In this document: positions 10,784 to 21,439 of the stretch, in pieces
How the letters are laid out: the number at the start of each line of letters is the position of its first letter
Position numbering within the stretch: the first letter of the stretch is position 1
The notes under the pieces: model-generated
Told to the model about the DNA's origin: nothing
What the model saw: only the letters and a program-made list of their open reading frames with translations
The model's database searches: none
Source: Cylindrotheca closterium
Lineage: Eukaryota; Bacillariophyta; Bacillariophyceae; Bacillariales; Bacillariaceae
DNA: 46,096 nucleotides
Assembly (NCBI GenBank): GCA_933822405.4
Contig: CAKOGP040000546.1
Span: forward strand, 1 to 46,096
Reading direction: 5' to 3'
Made by a program: the position numbers and the translations under genes

Positions 10784-11910
10784 TTTTTCTCCCACTTCGA
10801 AAGTGCTGTCTTATCTTCTGCTTCGGCCGGTTCTGTAAGTATCCAAACCTTAGGTTCGCTCTTCGTACGCCTTTGTCGTCACAATACTTCTTTACTTCCT
10901 GCACCATGCGCCGACGTTCACTCCTTTTCATCTTCGCGTCGTACTCGATCTGACATTTATCTATTACCACACCACGCAGCTCCACATTCGCCAGGTGACT
11001 CTGAAATCTTTTGCCACGTCCAAGTAGTACATCAATTGGTCCAGTGAGTTTTCCTCTTCTATCGCTGCCGATGGCATGATTCTGTCATGAGATGACTTTT
11101 CTGTGTCGGGCGACGCATCGAAAAGGAAATTTCTCAGGCATGCTTTGCCAATGACGTCCTTTCTAACGTTGCCATTTGAACCGATAGGAAAATCCTGTGT
11201 AGGAATGAATCCATAGTGGCTCTTAAGAATATACCTTATTTCCATAAGTGATCCGTAGTGAAGTCTCACCCTCACCATAGAATCAATCGGAGACTCTTTG
11301 ACGAAGATTCCAATCAAAGCATTACGGATTGCCATGTTTCTGTTACCAGTGTTGACGCAATAGTGCATGCTGGAAACCTTTATTGGTAAACAGTTGGTCA
11401 ATGACATTATTTTCAGAAACCACCCGAAGTTTTTGGTTCCCTTTGATTGCCCAACCTGACCAGCGTCGACGTATACACCGGCAACACCGACAACGCTCGA
11501 CACTGAATAGGGATTTGAGAATCATAGAGTTTTCGAATGGTTGCATTCATGTATCGATTGTCTACTCAATAGCTTCAGCCGAAAATCCACGATAAAATAC
11601 ATTTTTCAAGCAGTAAACAATGTGCCTCCCACTTCTATCAGTTTGCGATTGAACGTGAAACAAGCCAGCATTCAGAGCTCGGATAGATCGGATAGCACAT
11701 TTCTCGATCTATAGCGTGCTGGTGCCAAACAATTCGACCTTGTACTGAAGCACGACGGGCATGTTCTGTACAGCCTTTGATACGTCAAAGAGCTTTACCC
11801 GCAGAATAAACCTCAATCGATATTCAGGTGTGCTAGTAACGACAAGCTCGTACAAAGAATGATTGGTTCTTTTCAGTTCTTTTTCAATCTCATCTGAGGC
11901 AGTCGAAGTA
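10784..11910 (-). pseudogene. Decayed CRAL-TRIO/DUF6824 gene, third copy of the cluster
   Basis: Read on the minus strand, this region follows the two intact neighbours from end to end but in shifting frames. DEIEKELKRTNHSLYEL and PEYRLRFILRVKLFD match the CRAL-TRIO N-lobe. GLFHVQSQTDRSGR matches the start of the lipid-binding lobe. SSMHYCV and RVRLHYGSLMEI match exon 2, and LLGRGKRFQSHLANVEL with KIRQHFRSGRK match DUF6824. In-frame TAG stops lie at 11,709-11,711 and 11,562-11,564, and the frame changes near 10,985. An open stretch of 179 codons (10,964-11,503) survives, so a shortened product cannot be fully excluded. Faint similarity may extend to about 12,040. Confidence 0.75.
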
Positions 11911-12608
11911 GGATATATGGCAACGGTTTATATTATAAAAAGCGTGATGTGGTTGACGTGGATTATTTGGACCTATCAAAGTACTTCCACATTAAATACA
12001 CCCTTTGGTGAACGCAGTGCAGACGTCTATCGTCTCTCACCACCATGCATGACAATCTAACTCTACTGGCTTAGAATTATATTGAATTTTGCGGTCTGGT
12101 GTCGATATATTGTATTTTACCTAGTTGTGGGATGCTATGGGATAGAACTGGAAACCCGCTCATTCCTACTTCTGATGGAGCAACAGTGATCTGGTGTAGA
12201 TTTTCGTCATCTTTGATTTTCCAGGCGAGTTGCTGTACAAGCAGTCGCATTCCTCAATACTCTTCCATGTATCCGTATTTAGCGCTCCTTGGCAGTCCAA
12301 TACAACACAATAGAGATCTCCTTCAGAGATCTCAAAGTGAATACAGTACTCTCAAAGAGAACTATAGAGTCTAAATCAGTACGTACAGGCTACAATTTTA
12401 GAATACCGTTCGGTCGACAGGCGCGCTTGAAAACGCAAGCGATCCAAAATCCAATCAATAAAATAATGCACATCGATATCTCTTGTCGTCATCATCTCAT
12501 CTCATCATCATTGCTGAAAAAAATTCAGGAACATAGTCTACTGAATGAGGTTGTTTGGACTGACAGTGACACTGTGAATCATCAGTTCCAAGGGAATCAC
12601 CGAATATA
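11911..12608. other. Intergenic region, possible remnant plus promoter
   Basis: The left part may hold the worn 5' end of the CRAL-TRIO pseudogene. The right part is the upstream region of the plastid SAP-domain gene. A perfect 8-bp hairpin arm pair, GAGATCTC...GAGATCTC, lies at about 12,313-12,334. No independent gene seen. Confidence 0.45.
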
Positions 12609-13367
12609 ATGAAGGCCACGCTCTTTTCTTTATGTGCGTACCAGCTACTGGCCCCGGGTATTGCCTTTTTCCCGACATCTTCGGCCATTTCTAAGAGTTC
12701 TCCTGCACTTGTTCTCATGGAAAACAGTAACATTGTGGATATGGAAAAAGAAGTCATGGCTTCTGCTCGGCTAAAGATGGATAAGAAGCGGGTAGTAAGT
12801 GCGTTGGATAAAGATAAGGCATCAAAGGAAGATCCTCAGAAGACAGCTTTGCTGGCATCCACATGGCAAATATCAGCAGCTGCCGGGATCAGTGCCTTTA
12901 TTGGCTGCGAGTGTGTCACCCACTCAAACTTTCTCTCAGTTCTGGTTCTGACTGCGGCTGTCTTCTCCGCATGGCGTGATCCTGTGGATGACGAAGGCTT
13001 ACTTGGAGCGATATCGAGACTCTTGGGACGAGCAACGATACAGACTGTGGAATCTTCCAAGCCCAGATTGCAACGGATAGCCAGAGCTGCCATTATGGAC
13101 GATGGGGACGAAGATTACTTCAAGACTACAGCTGGTAGGCAAACATTGGCTGACCCTAGATTGGCACAATATATTGAAGATCTTGAGAAAGATAATACAA
13201 GTTTGTCATTGTGGAAGGAACGACGCGAGTTGGTGGATCAGTATTTATCCTATTACTCACTAGATGATCTGCAATCCAAAGCTCGAGAACGTGGAATTGA
13301 CACCAATTGTAGAAAAGCTCAACTGATGATGAAACTTGTAGAAGCGGATATCATTCAACTACATTGA
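12609..13367 (+). CDS. Plastid-targeted membrane protein with C-terminal SAP-like motif
   Basis: A single-exon protein of 252 residues. The N-terminus is a signal peptide ending PGIA-FFPTSS. A Phe at the +1 position of the cleavage site, followed by a Ser-rich segment, is the bipartite signal diatoms use for import into their complex plastid. Two hydrophobic stretches follow at about 82-102 and 108-122 (ISAAAGISAFIG and LSVLVLTAAVFSAW), so it is probably a thylakoid or envelope membrane protein. The C-terminal 35 residues (YSLDDLQSKARERGIDTNCRKAQLMMKLVEAD) are too regular to ignore: L..L...A...G......K..LM.+L is the SAP helix-extended-loop-helix pattern, which often binds DNA. A membrane-anchored SAP protein could tether plastid DNA; this is inference. 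The gene lies on the opposite strand inside the CRAL-TRIO/DUF6824 cluster. Confidence 0.7.
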   Translation: MKATLFSLCAYQLLAPGIAFFPTSSAISKSSPALVLMENSNIVDMEKEVMASARLKMDKKRVVSALDKDKASKEDPQKTALLASTWQISAAAGISAFIGCECVTHSNFLSVLVLTAAVFSAWRDPVDDEGLLGAISRLLGRATIQTVESSKPRLQRIARAAIMDDGDEDYFKTTAGRQTLADPRLAQYIEDLEKDNTSLSLWKERRELVDQYLSYYSLDDLQSKARERGIDTNCRKAQLMMKLVEADIIQLH

Positions 13368-13450
13368 CACAGCTTGAGAAACTGCGAATACATAAAGTTC
13401 TAGTAGTATTGGCACTAAACACAATTTGCTGCTGAAACCAAAACTTGATT

Positions 13451-14951
13451 TCATTTTCTCATGGACCGAAAGAGCTGCTTAATCTTCTCATTTACACAGT
13501 TGGCATCAGCGTAATCCCACTGGTCCTCATCATTCTTCTTTAGAAAACGTACACCCTTTGCTTCGTATCTGGCCTTCAGATCCGCAGCCACTTCATATCG
13601 TTTGAATCTTTGAGCATTCTCGTATTCTTCACGATATGCTTTCATCCAGATTCGGAATTCAATATTCCCTGGATGTTGCTGCAATCCCCTGCCACGACCA
13701 AGCAGCACATCACTTGAAAGTGGTCCGACAACACCAGGTCTCACTTTCAAACCGGGTGGAATCTTTACACATTCCACATCCATTGGGCTGCTATCTTTTC
13801 GGCCGCTTCTTTTCCACAAATCCATACCAAGAAGTTTGTCCATGCTTCTCCGAAATACGTCAACTCGAACGATTCCATTCTTATCCAATGGAAAGCTTGC
13901 CATTGGAATGCCGTGGCTTTGGAGTGCATATTGAATCTCCATACTAGTCCCAATATGGACTCTAGTTCTTTGAGCGACATATTTTGGGCAGTTGCGAACC
14001 ATGACTTGAACGGCAGCTCTTGCAAGGGTGGAACCAAACGGTTTCAGGCAATAGTGGAGGCTGGAGAATCGCATTGGAAGGGAGAAGCAACTGTCAACAA
14101 TCTTGAGCATTGACTTCATACTGAGCCTGGGACCTTCCAACTGGCTTTCTTGGGTTTCGTATCCAATACCAACAATGCCCTTTGTTGCTGTTTCTGCCAA
14201 TGGCACGACATGGTTGTAGAAGAGGAAAAAAGCCATCCGGATCTGCGAAACGAAAACAGAAATGAACGAGGGAGTAATAAGCAAGAAGCTTGAGCACGCA
14301 GTATTTATCCCAGGCAGTGGATTCTTCAATACCTACCAGAGCATTGACACTTTCATCTTCGATGAGAATAGCGTTCTGGGACATATGAACTATGGCTCTA
14401 CCAGAGCTGTCCCTTTCCGCTTGAACGTAGTATATCGCAGATTTCATAAGATCCAGGTCGTCGGTGTTCAAATCAGACAACAGAATGTCACGACCAAGGG
14501 CTTCCTTTCCGAAATACATGGCCTTTTGTCGAAGAAAGGCAAGCATCTGCGTCACGGCTTGCTTCACATTGTTCATCTTTGAAAACAGAAATCTTAACCG
14601 GAATGCTGTGTCTTCCACATATGCTTTATTTAGGCGTTCAGCGAGTTTATAGGTGGGGTCGTTGCTCCTTTTTACCTCCTCATCAAACTCTGTCAGTAAA
14701 TCTTGAAGTGCTTCAGGGGTCGTTTCGATCTCTTTTCCGACACAGTGAACGTCATCCAAGGCTTCTAGCCTCTCCTTCAATGAAAGTTTGTGCACTTCGG
14801 ACGCCAAATATTCTTCCGCAGCCTTCAGACCGGTTTCGTTTGGTGTATCGGCACCGTCTTCTTCCATGTGCATGATCGCATGGTCTTGATGGGGGATTTG
14901 GAAAGGATTGCAGCAGGAACCCTCAATAGCGGGGTCACGGCGGAAGCTCAT
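13451..14951 (-). CDS. CRAL-TRIO plus DUF6824 fusion protein, copy A
   Basis: Exons 14951-14337 and 14242-13451. The 94-nt intron has a GTAGGT donor and a CAG acceptor in phase 0, and the protein has 468 residues. Residues about 55-160 match a CRAL-TRIO N-lobe (helical, with DDVHCVG and ED(T/P)AFRL+FL shared with copy B). About 165-330 form the Sec14-like lipid-binding lobe: GRAIVHMSQNAI, RMAFFLFYNHVV, GIVGIGYE, LPMRFSSLHYC. The C-terminus is a DUF6824 domain starting at SSDVLLGRGRGLQQHPGN (about 382). It continues through a KRYEVAADL segment and GVRFLKK to W447 and KIKQLFRSMRK. CRAL-TRIO proteins carry phosphoinositides, tocopherol or similar lipids; DUF6824 is a diatom-abundant domain of unknown role. 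A lipid-sensing regulator is a reasonable but unproven reading. Confidence 0.8.
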
Positions 14952-15550
14952 TATATGTATTTATTGTTGTTGAATATATTATAAAACAAAATTAAAAAAT
15001 TGCATCGAATTTTTGCGACGACCGCATGACTTTCGAATTTTCATTAGATATACGCGCGCAAATCATCGATCGTGTTTTTTACATTTTAATATATAAATAT
15101 GTGGTCCTGGGAGATTAATGATCCCGACAACGCATTAATTATATTTATTAGAACTCACGTCATCCAGTGGACATTTAAAATCTGTTATCTTCACGAAACT
15201 TATGAACATGATCTATCTCTGCCGATCATTAATCTTGCAGGACCGCCACTGCATCTATTTACTGTTATATTATTAGAAGGCTTCCTAAGATTGTTTGTCA
15301 CTATGGATCAATTGATTGCGGTGATCATGATACTTTAAGGACCGATACAGCACCATTTTAAAAATATGTCTCGCTTGATGCATTGTTACAAAGTGTGTCA
15401 TCAAACAATAATTGCAGCATCAGACCGCGTGCTTTCAGTTCCAGGATAGAGGTGCTACAGTAGAAACACCGGTCATGTCAGGTTCTATACCAGACTGGTA
15501 CTTCTAGCACTTGTGACAGAAGACTGCCACCTGTGCTGATACTCAGCTGC
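14952..15550. other. Spacer between the two tandem CRAL-TRIO/DUF6824 genes
   Basis: AT-rich and without a supported gene. It serves as the promoter region of copy A (start at 14951) and the 3' flank of copy B (end at 15551). A 79-codon frame at 15,099 has no recognisable feature. Confidence 0.5.
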
Positions 15551-17136
15551 CTAGTACCCTGTACCACCACGGCGAAAACTCCTAAACAGCTGCTTCACTT
15601 TCTCCTCCGTCTCTTCCTCGTTTGCCAAGCTCCATTTGAAATCGCTAGTCTGCTTCAGAAAACGTACTCCATTTTCGGCATATCGATTCTTGAGTTCCAT
15701 TGCTACCTGTCGTCGCTTGAACTTGTAAGCACCGTCGTATTCCGATCGATGTTCGTACATCCAATCTCGGAAGGAGATGTTTCCAGGATGCTTTTGGATC
15801 CGTTTGCCACGGCCAAGTAGTACATCATTCGTTTTGGGTACAAGAGTTTCCGATGACAATGTGCAACTTTCCGTCAATTCAGGCCGAATCGTCATCTTTT
15901 CCGTATTATGAGTGGCCATGATGGCATCGTTGCTGTTGATTGAACTCGTGAACACGATGGTTCCACTGGGATTGCTATTGGCTCGACAGCAACAGTTTTC
16001 ATTATACCATACATCTATCAGATCTTCTCGTATATTACCAAGCTTGTCCACTGGGAAAGTATTGAGTGGGACCCCGTAGCCCCGAATCTTGGACTGAAGT
16101 TCGACGTCGGAATGACCATAGTGGAACCGGCTTCGCACAATGGTGTACTTTGGGAATCCATTCAACATTACTTTAAGAAACACTTTATTGAGCGAGAAGC
16201 TGGTACCATTGGTCTTCATACAATAGTGCATGCTTGAATGACGCATGGGCAGAATCAACGCCCGATTCATCAGTGTCAGAACGGCATCCCAGCTTTGATT
16301 TTTTTGCTGGCCATCCGCCCTCACGACATCATAGAAGATGGTGGTAACACCCTGTAGTTGGACATCGGGTCGAGAACGAACGCAATTGAAGATCATAAAA
16401 TAGCCTGCACGTATCTGAGATTGGAAGAACAATTGAAAAGATGACATTGTGTGGGGTTCAGTTCCAATCCAGAAGATGAAATTAAAAGAGCAGAGCGAGT
16501 GACTTTTCTTACCATGGATTCGATCTTGTAATTTCGCAAAAACATATCATTAAAGAGAATGACTACCACCCTTCCCGCTTTGTCCCTCTCTGCTTGAATG
16601 TGAAAGATGCCAGATTTGAGGATCTGCTTGTCTTCTTCCTCCAAGTCTGTGAATGCAATATCACGGCCCAGCGTATGTGAACCGAAATAAGCATCTTGGT
16701 TACGCAGAAAACTGATCATTTGTCTTGCAGCTTGCTTGGCATCATAGAGCTTACAGCGTAGAAACATTAATCGGAAGGCAGGATCCTCGACATAACCTCG
16801 ATTGCGACTATATGCACGCATGTATATTGGGTCTGCTTGGCTCTCAACCTCTCCTTGGAATTCAATCAGTGCTTGCTTGATCATCTCTGGGTTCTCTTTT
16901 TCACCTTCACCGACACAGTGGACGTCCTCGAGAGCCTTGTTTCGTTCCTGAAATGAGAGATTCTTTATTTCTGATGCCAGGAAAGCCTCTTCTTCTTCCA
17001 TCAACCCAACAGAAACTTCACTGTTGCCATCGTGATTGAAGAATGGAGCAGAACAACCCATACTGTCAATGGTTTGTGGGAATTCAACGTTCATGGTTTC
17101 AACAAGCATTTTGTGTGGGGCTCTATCATACTGCAT
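15551..17136 (-). CDS. CRAL-TRIO plus DUF6824 fusion protein, copy B
   Basis: Exons 17136-16513 and 16414-15551. The 98-nt intron (GTAAGA...CAG) is phase 0 at exactly the same protein position as in copy A, and the product has 495 residues. The order of domains is the same. The CRAL-TRIO N-lobe has LEDVHCVG and VEDPAFRLMFL, and the lipid-binding lobe has GRVVVILFNDMFL, YFMIFNCV, GVTTIFYDVV and LPMRHSSMHYC. A Ser/Thr-rich linker leads to DUF6824 from TNDVLLGRGKRIQKHPGN (about 403) to KVKQLFRSFRR. The linker is less conserved than the two domains, which suggests both domains are under selection. The two copies are diverged enough that the duplication is not recent. Confidence 0.8.
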
Positions 17137-17781
17137 ACAGTTTTATATTCATAACACAATTGTTTACGTGAAGGCGGATTCTCTTCTTCATTTTGCAGAA
17201 TTTAGTTGTGAAATAGTAGCGCTCAAGGAGAACGGGTTCCAATATCAAACTGCAATCGGCTTTTGCTCACGTGTTTTGTATCACTTATGCCTGGTATGGT
17301 CGGTTAGGCCCAACAAATTGCAAAGATCCGAAGCGCGATCTTAGCCATTAATCAGTCTTTGATAGCGGCAGTCGAAACTTCAACTATAGTAGTTCTGCTC
17401 ATCATATTGGAGCTTCGACAAACCGATGCCGTATTTTGAAGAGAAAAAAGGGTATCATTGGAATGGACCGCAGTACCTGGTACCTGGTACAAGGAGGTAC
17501 TCCATACCTTTAGGACCACATTGAACCTATACTTGATTGAACATGCCGCTCTTGCAAATTGGCTCGCGGCTCATCGCGTACACATGGACATGGTTGTTAC
17601 ATAACCGCGATAAACATAATAATTTGTTGACGCATTCATTTGAGCGTTCCGACCAACATATTTTATATTAAAAAGTCATTTCACTCTCTCATCGCTCGTG
17701 CGAAGGATTCGTGGTTCAATCTGCTGTTCCATCAGCTTTTAATTAGTGTTGAGTACGGTAGAAGTTAGTATATTCTAAAAC
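17137..17781. other. Intergenic region with GGTACC-type palindromes
   Basis: Upstream flank of CRAL-TRIO copy B. GTACCTGGTACCTGGTAC-like repeats occur at 17,473-17,500. No gene was seen. Confidence 0.5.
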
Positions 17782-18129
17782 ATGCGGAATCCGAACAACA
17801 AGTCACCTGAAGAACAGGAAACTAGGGAGCCTCCTATTTTAGAATTCTTACTTCCACAGTACGAACCGGTACCGCTCCACCAAACCAATACTGTGGTATT
17901 TGGTGTACAGCAAAAGGGAAACTTGCCACCATGGGTACTGATATGGCCACTTTTGGAAGATGATTCTTGTGAATCCAACCAACCAAGCATCGTCATATGT
18001 AGTACGGTACCCATGAAGTACCTGAAGATTTATTCCGAGAAAAAACTTCAAAGCAGTTACCAACCATTCGGCTGCAGTAATGATTTTGGGGCAAACAATG
18101 GTACCGTAGGTACGGTACCTGCTTTTTGA
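17782..18129 (+). CDS. Possible small hypothetical protein
   Basis: An ATG-initiated frame of 115 codons with mixed composition and no recognised domain or signal. It includes PPILEFLLPQYEPVPLHQ and a hydrophobic patch PPWVLIWPLL. It is called weakly: the end of the frame reads through GGTACC palindromes that are common in this genome's non-coding DNA, and the frame on the opposite strand is open for a similar length. Confidence 0.25.
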   Translation: MRNPNNKSPEEQETREPPILEFLLPQYEPVPLHQTNTVVFGVQQKGNLPPWVLIWPLLEDDSCESNQPSIVICSTVPMKYLKIYSEKKLQSSYQPFGCSNDFGANNGTVGTVPAF

Positions 18130-18388
18130 ACCCTTTTTATATTGAGGTGCGTATAAATTCCCCACGAAGGTCTGCGCAAATCTCAAGGTATACAATAACG
18201 GTACTTTGTTAGGTTCGATTTGTGACGTGTTCCATATACCGCATCGCAGAGCGGCGAAACATGAATGAATGAATGAATGAATGATGGTGGGATGGCACAG
18301 CACCATAACAGTAGAGTTGCAAGAAGTGAGTCGTTCCCAAACTTTTTTTGCTTCTCTTCACCACACCTCCAAACAAATCAAAGCAAAA

Positions 18389-19180
18389 ATGGCTGCTGGT
18401 CGATCACTTGTCATTGTCATTACTGGTGCCAGTCGGGGCCTTGGTGCCGGAATGGCAGAAGTCTATCTGAAGCAAGGACACAAGCTTGGCCTCTGTGCTC
18501 GATCCTCCAAACCATCAGCATCCTTCTATTCTGAGTCGTCCTTTGATGATCATCTCCTCTACCAATCTGTCGACGTATGTGACGAACATGCAGTTGGCTC
18601 TTTTTTGGATGCCGTGGTGGAGAAGTTTGGTCCAATCGACATGTGGATCAATAATGCTGGAATCTTGGATCCGATACAACCCATTCGTAACATGTCCTAT
18701 GAAGACTTTGATCGGAACATGCAAATCAATTTGGGGGGCGTCTTTAAAGGGACCAAGGCCTACATCAACCATGTTCGGTCACAACCACAGTCCACACCAC
18801 TAAAAGACGCAACCTTGGTGAATATATCCAGTGGCGCTGCTCAAAAAGGATATGCTGGCTGGGGTGCCTACAGTTCTGGTAAAGGAGCGGTTGATCGTTT
18901 GACGGAATCCGCCTTTTTGGAAGAAACGGAAGACTCGTCGTCATCCAACACCAACTTTCGTGCCTATGCCATAGCACCGGGTGTCATTGATACGGATATG
19001 CAAGTCATGATTCGATCCAGCTCCAAGGAGGATTTCCCAATGCTTGACAAGTTCATCTCTATCAAGGAGAAGGATTCTTTCAATTCGATTCCCTTTGTGG
19101 CAAAGAATATATTGGAACTAGCTCTCAAGGAAGGTCCACAAACGCTTCCTGTTGTCCAACGATTTCCAAATGAAAAATGA
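18389..19180 (+). CDS. Short-chain dehydrogenase/reductase (SDR)
   Basis: A protein of 263 residues, the usual size for a classical SDR. The Rossmann cofactor motif TGASRGLG is at 12-19, with NNAG at 88-91. The catalytic Ser148 and the YSSGK motif (Tyr161, Lys165) have the expected 13-residue spacing. AIAPGVIDTDM follows, the usual Pro-Gly substrate-loop motif. The best guess is an NADP(H)-dependent carbonyl reductase of the sepiapterin/benzil-reductase kind, because the protein is short and has the DTDMQ segment; the substrate is not known. No targeting signal is visible, so it is probably cytosolic. An in-frame ATG pair exists at 18,281, but the intervening 36 codons lie before the Rossmann fold and the ATG at 18,389 has an AAAA context, so I use the latter. 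Confidence 0.85.
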   Translation: MAAGRSLVIVITGASRGLGAGMAEVYLKQGHKLGLCARSSKPSASFYSESSFDDHLLYQSVDVCDEHAVGSFLDAVVEKFGPIDMWINNAGILDPIQPIRNMSYEDFDRNMQINLGGVFKGTKAYINHVRSQPQSTPLKDATLVNISSGAAQKGYAGWGAYSSGKGAVDRLTESAFLEETEDSSSSNTNFRAYAIAPGVIDTDMQVMIRSSSKEDFPMLDKFISIKEKDSFNSIPFVAKNILELALKEGPQTLPVVQRFPNEK

Positions 19181-20414
19181 TAAGAGGCTATGATAGTAGA
19201 GAAGAACGAACAGTTTGAAAATTTGAATAGCAAAAAACAGATTGATTCGCTCGTCACTTCAGAAGCTGAAGGTTGGTTGTGCCCGAGCCCTGGGCTACCA
19301 ACTACCTATCTCGTCAAGTTTCAATGTGATGTGACATACAGTATGCACTAGTATAGACTCAACCGTACAGTAGTCAAACGAGTCGTCACTAGGCAACGGT
19401 GCCGGTATGTACAATACCAGGTATGACTCGAACCGTAATCAAACAGTGCAGTAGTAACTCGCCATAAAGTACCACACGATACAATACTATACGGTACTGC
19501 TAGGCTGACATCTTCAGGAACCGTATTGGAAAATAGGAAACTCCTCGTCATACAGTATGCGCGACGTATATTAGTATGGGACGATATACGAACCGTAATC
19601 GAACATTACAGTACAGTACGGTAGTAACTCGCCATACCGGTACAGTTCGTACCCTACGATACTATACCGGTACGGTACTGTACTGCATGGCTGACATCTT
19701 CATGAACCGTAACCAAACCGTTTGGTGGATACGGTATGGTAAAGTGCAGTGCGGTACTGCTGGGCTGACATTATCCTCAGGAACCTGAGCATGCAGTTCA
19801 AACTGAGAACCGGTACTCTGCTGTAGAGTGCAGAGACCGCTCATGCAAATGCAATAAAAAAGAGCACTACAGTGCTGTACGTGTTAGAGAGGTCCTACCG
19901 GTACCGCGGTATGCACGGGAGGCATTCCGTGTGGAACTATACCGCCCGGTACTGGATTTTTGTCCGAATTTGACCGGACTTGAAGGACTCCTGGGTACGT
20001 GTACCTGAGCATTAAGTGGGATTTAAAAAGCGAAATACGTATTCAAGCAAACATATGCGTAATTGAAAATTGTTCTCATACGAATTTCATTAAGTATTTG
20101 TCTAGATTTGCGTGGATATTCGACAAACATCTGATCTACTTATGAACCTGAGTACCTGAACGACATAATATTCCGTTGTGATCATAAGTCGGCATCAAAA
20201 AGCCAAATGTGTCCATGGGCATATAAGTACTTCCCCTGATCACAAAACTGCCGATTGATTGAAGAACGAAAGACCTCAGCAAAAAAGAACGGAAGATTGC
20301 AGCACCGCGGCATCAGAGGAGACGTTTTCACAGTTTTGTGTTTCGCTTCGGACCATTGAAAGTTCACAAAAACAAAGAAGTAGACAACAGCAGGAATACT
20401 GAAGTAGAATCACC
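19181..20414. other. Long spacer containing diverged tandem repeats
   Basis: No gene supported. From about 19,340 to 19,800 the DNA is built of diverged repeats (see the repeat entry). From 19,860 to 20,414 it is AT-rich and forms the upstream region of the Ser-rich protein gene. Confidence 0.5.
19340..19800. repeat. Imperfect tandem repeats of about 100-150 bp rich in GGTAC palindromes
   Basis: A block reading GAACCGTAATC(A/G)AAC...CAGTA...GTAACTCGCCATA...ATACTATAC(CG)GGTAC...GGCTGACATCTTCA(G/T)GAACCG occurs at about 19,430-19,523 and 19,589-19,709. A shorter third version (GGTACTG...GGCTGACAT...TCAGGAACC) follows at about 19,750-19,788, and a degraded one lies near 19,355-19,430. Short frames across these repeats are not genes. 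Confidence 0.75.
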
Positions 20415-21272
20415 ATGACTTGCGAAGAGTCACCCATAAGTTCATGCTCTTCCTCGCCCTCCTCATCATCGGAAGTTGAAGTGGAACCCATTGCATTTGA
20501 ATACGGTCCGTCGCCACTCAATGAAAGTGCAGACGCAGACGAACAGCTCCTCTGGCCTTTGTATGATGAGCGTCAAGAACGCGTTGAATCTGAAGGAAAC
20601 AGTGATACCACCGCCTCAACCTGTACATCCTCAAATGATAAGGACTCGACTGCCTCGGCATCTGCAGTGTCTTACTTTGAGAACCTTGCCCTGAAGCTCA
20701 GGTCTCATAACAATAGTCACAGCATTCGAATCATTTCGGATAGCGCTGCGACTCATTCACTCGCTGTAGATGGCAAGTCGCGGCTTTCCTTTCCATCATT
20801 ACCTTCCATTGATGAATACAATGCCTTGGATGTCTTTATGCCAGCCTTGCTCAAGGAGAAGGGTTTCGTTCATTCCATGGAGACTCTATCCATTGTGTCC
20901 GACAATCCTTCTTCCTGCACACCTTCTTCAGCAGCCTCGTCACAATTACCATCCAATGATTCCTATCAACTGCCATGTGGAGAACAAGAAGCAGATGATG
21001 ACGAAGTTGTGGATCACGTTATTGAATCGTGTCCATCTCAGGAGCACGAGATTGTCCGCGTTGGACGCTCCTACAGCCTCGATGCCGGTTACTCTACTCC
21101 GAAACCGTCCAAGGCCAAGCGTTCTGTGGCAAGATCAGTTTCGTTTCAAGGCAGAAGCAATCGTCAAGATGATATCAAACAATCAATATCCAGCAATAGT
21201 CCTCAATCCGTTATGGACATTTTCAATCCAGAGGCTGCCGCAGAACTACGAAGCTCCTTTGCGACTTTATAG
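20415..21272 (+). CDS. Ser-rich, probably disordered protein of unknown function
   Basis: A protein of 285 residues opening MTCEESPISSCSSSPSSSSE. Composition is strongly Ser/Asp/Glu-rich and no fold is recognised. Two short patches look like ordered or binding segments: DEYNALDVFMPALLKEKGF and VRVGRSYSLDAGYSTPKPS. The second is followed by a basic KAKRSVARSVSFQGR with RSVSF-type sites for basophilic kinases. A phospho-regulated adaptor would fit, but nothing firm supports it. It converges tail-to-tail with the gene at 21,716. Confidence 0.7.
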   Translation: MTCEESPISSCSSSPSSSSEVEVEPIAFEYGPSPLNESADADEQLLWPLYDERQERVESEGNSDTTASTCTSSNDKDSTASASAVSYFENLALKLRSHNNSHSIRIISDSAATHSLAVDGKSRLSFPSLPSIDEYNALDVFMPALLKEKGFVHSMETLSIVSDNPSSCTPSSAASSQLPSNDSYQLPCGEQEADDDEVVDHVIESCPSQEHEIVRVGRSYSLDAGYSTPKPSKAKRSVARSVSFQGRSNRQDDIKQSISSNSPQSVMDIFNPEAAAELRSSFATL

Positions 21273-21439
21273 TACTAATATGCTGTAGGTCCCTAGTTAA
21301 TTATTCCATCTGCCCAATCGCACTCGGATATACAAATGTTCGTAAACAACACTCATGATGGATAGAAATAGTTGTGATTATCATCGTCAGAGATGCCTCC
21401 TGATGAAGCTCCGTTCATTCTTTTTAGGTAGTAATTTGT

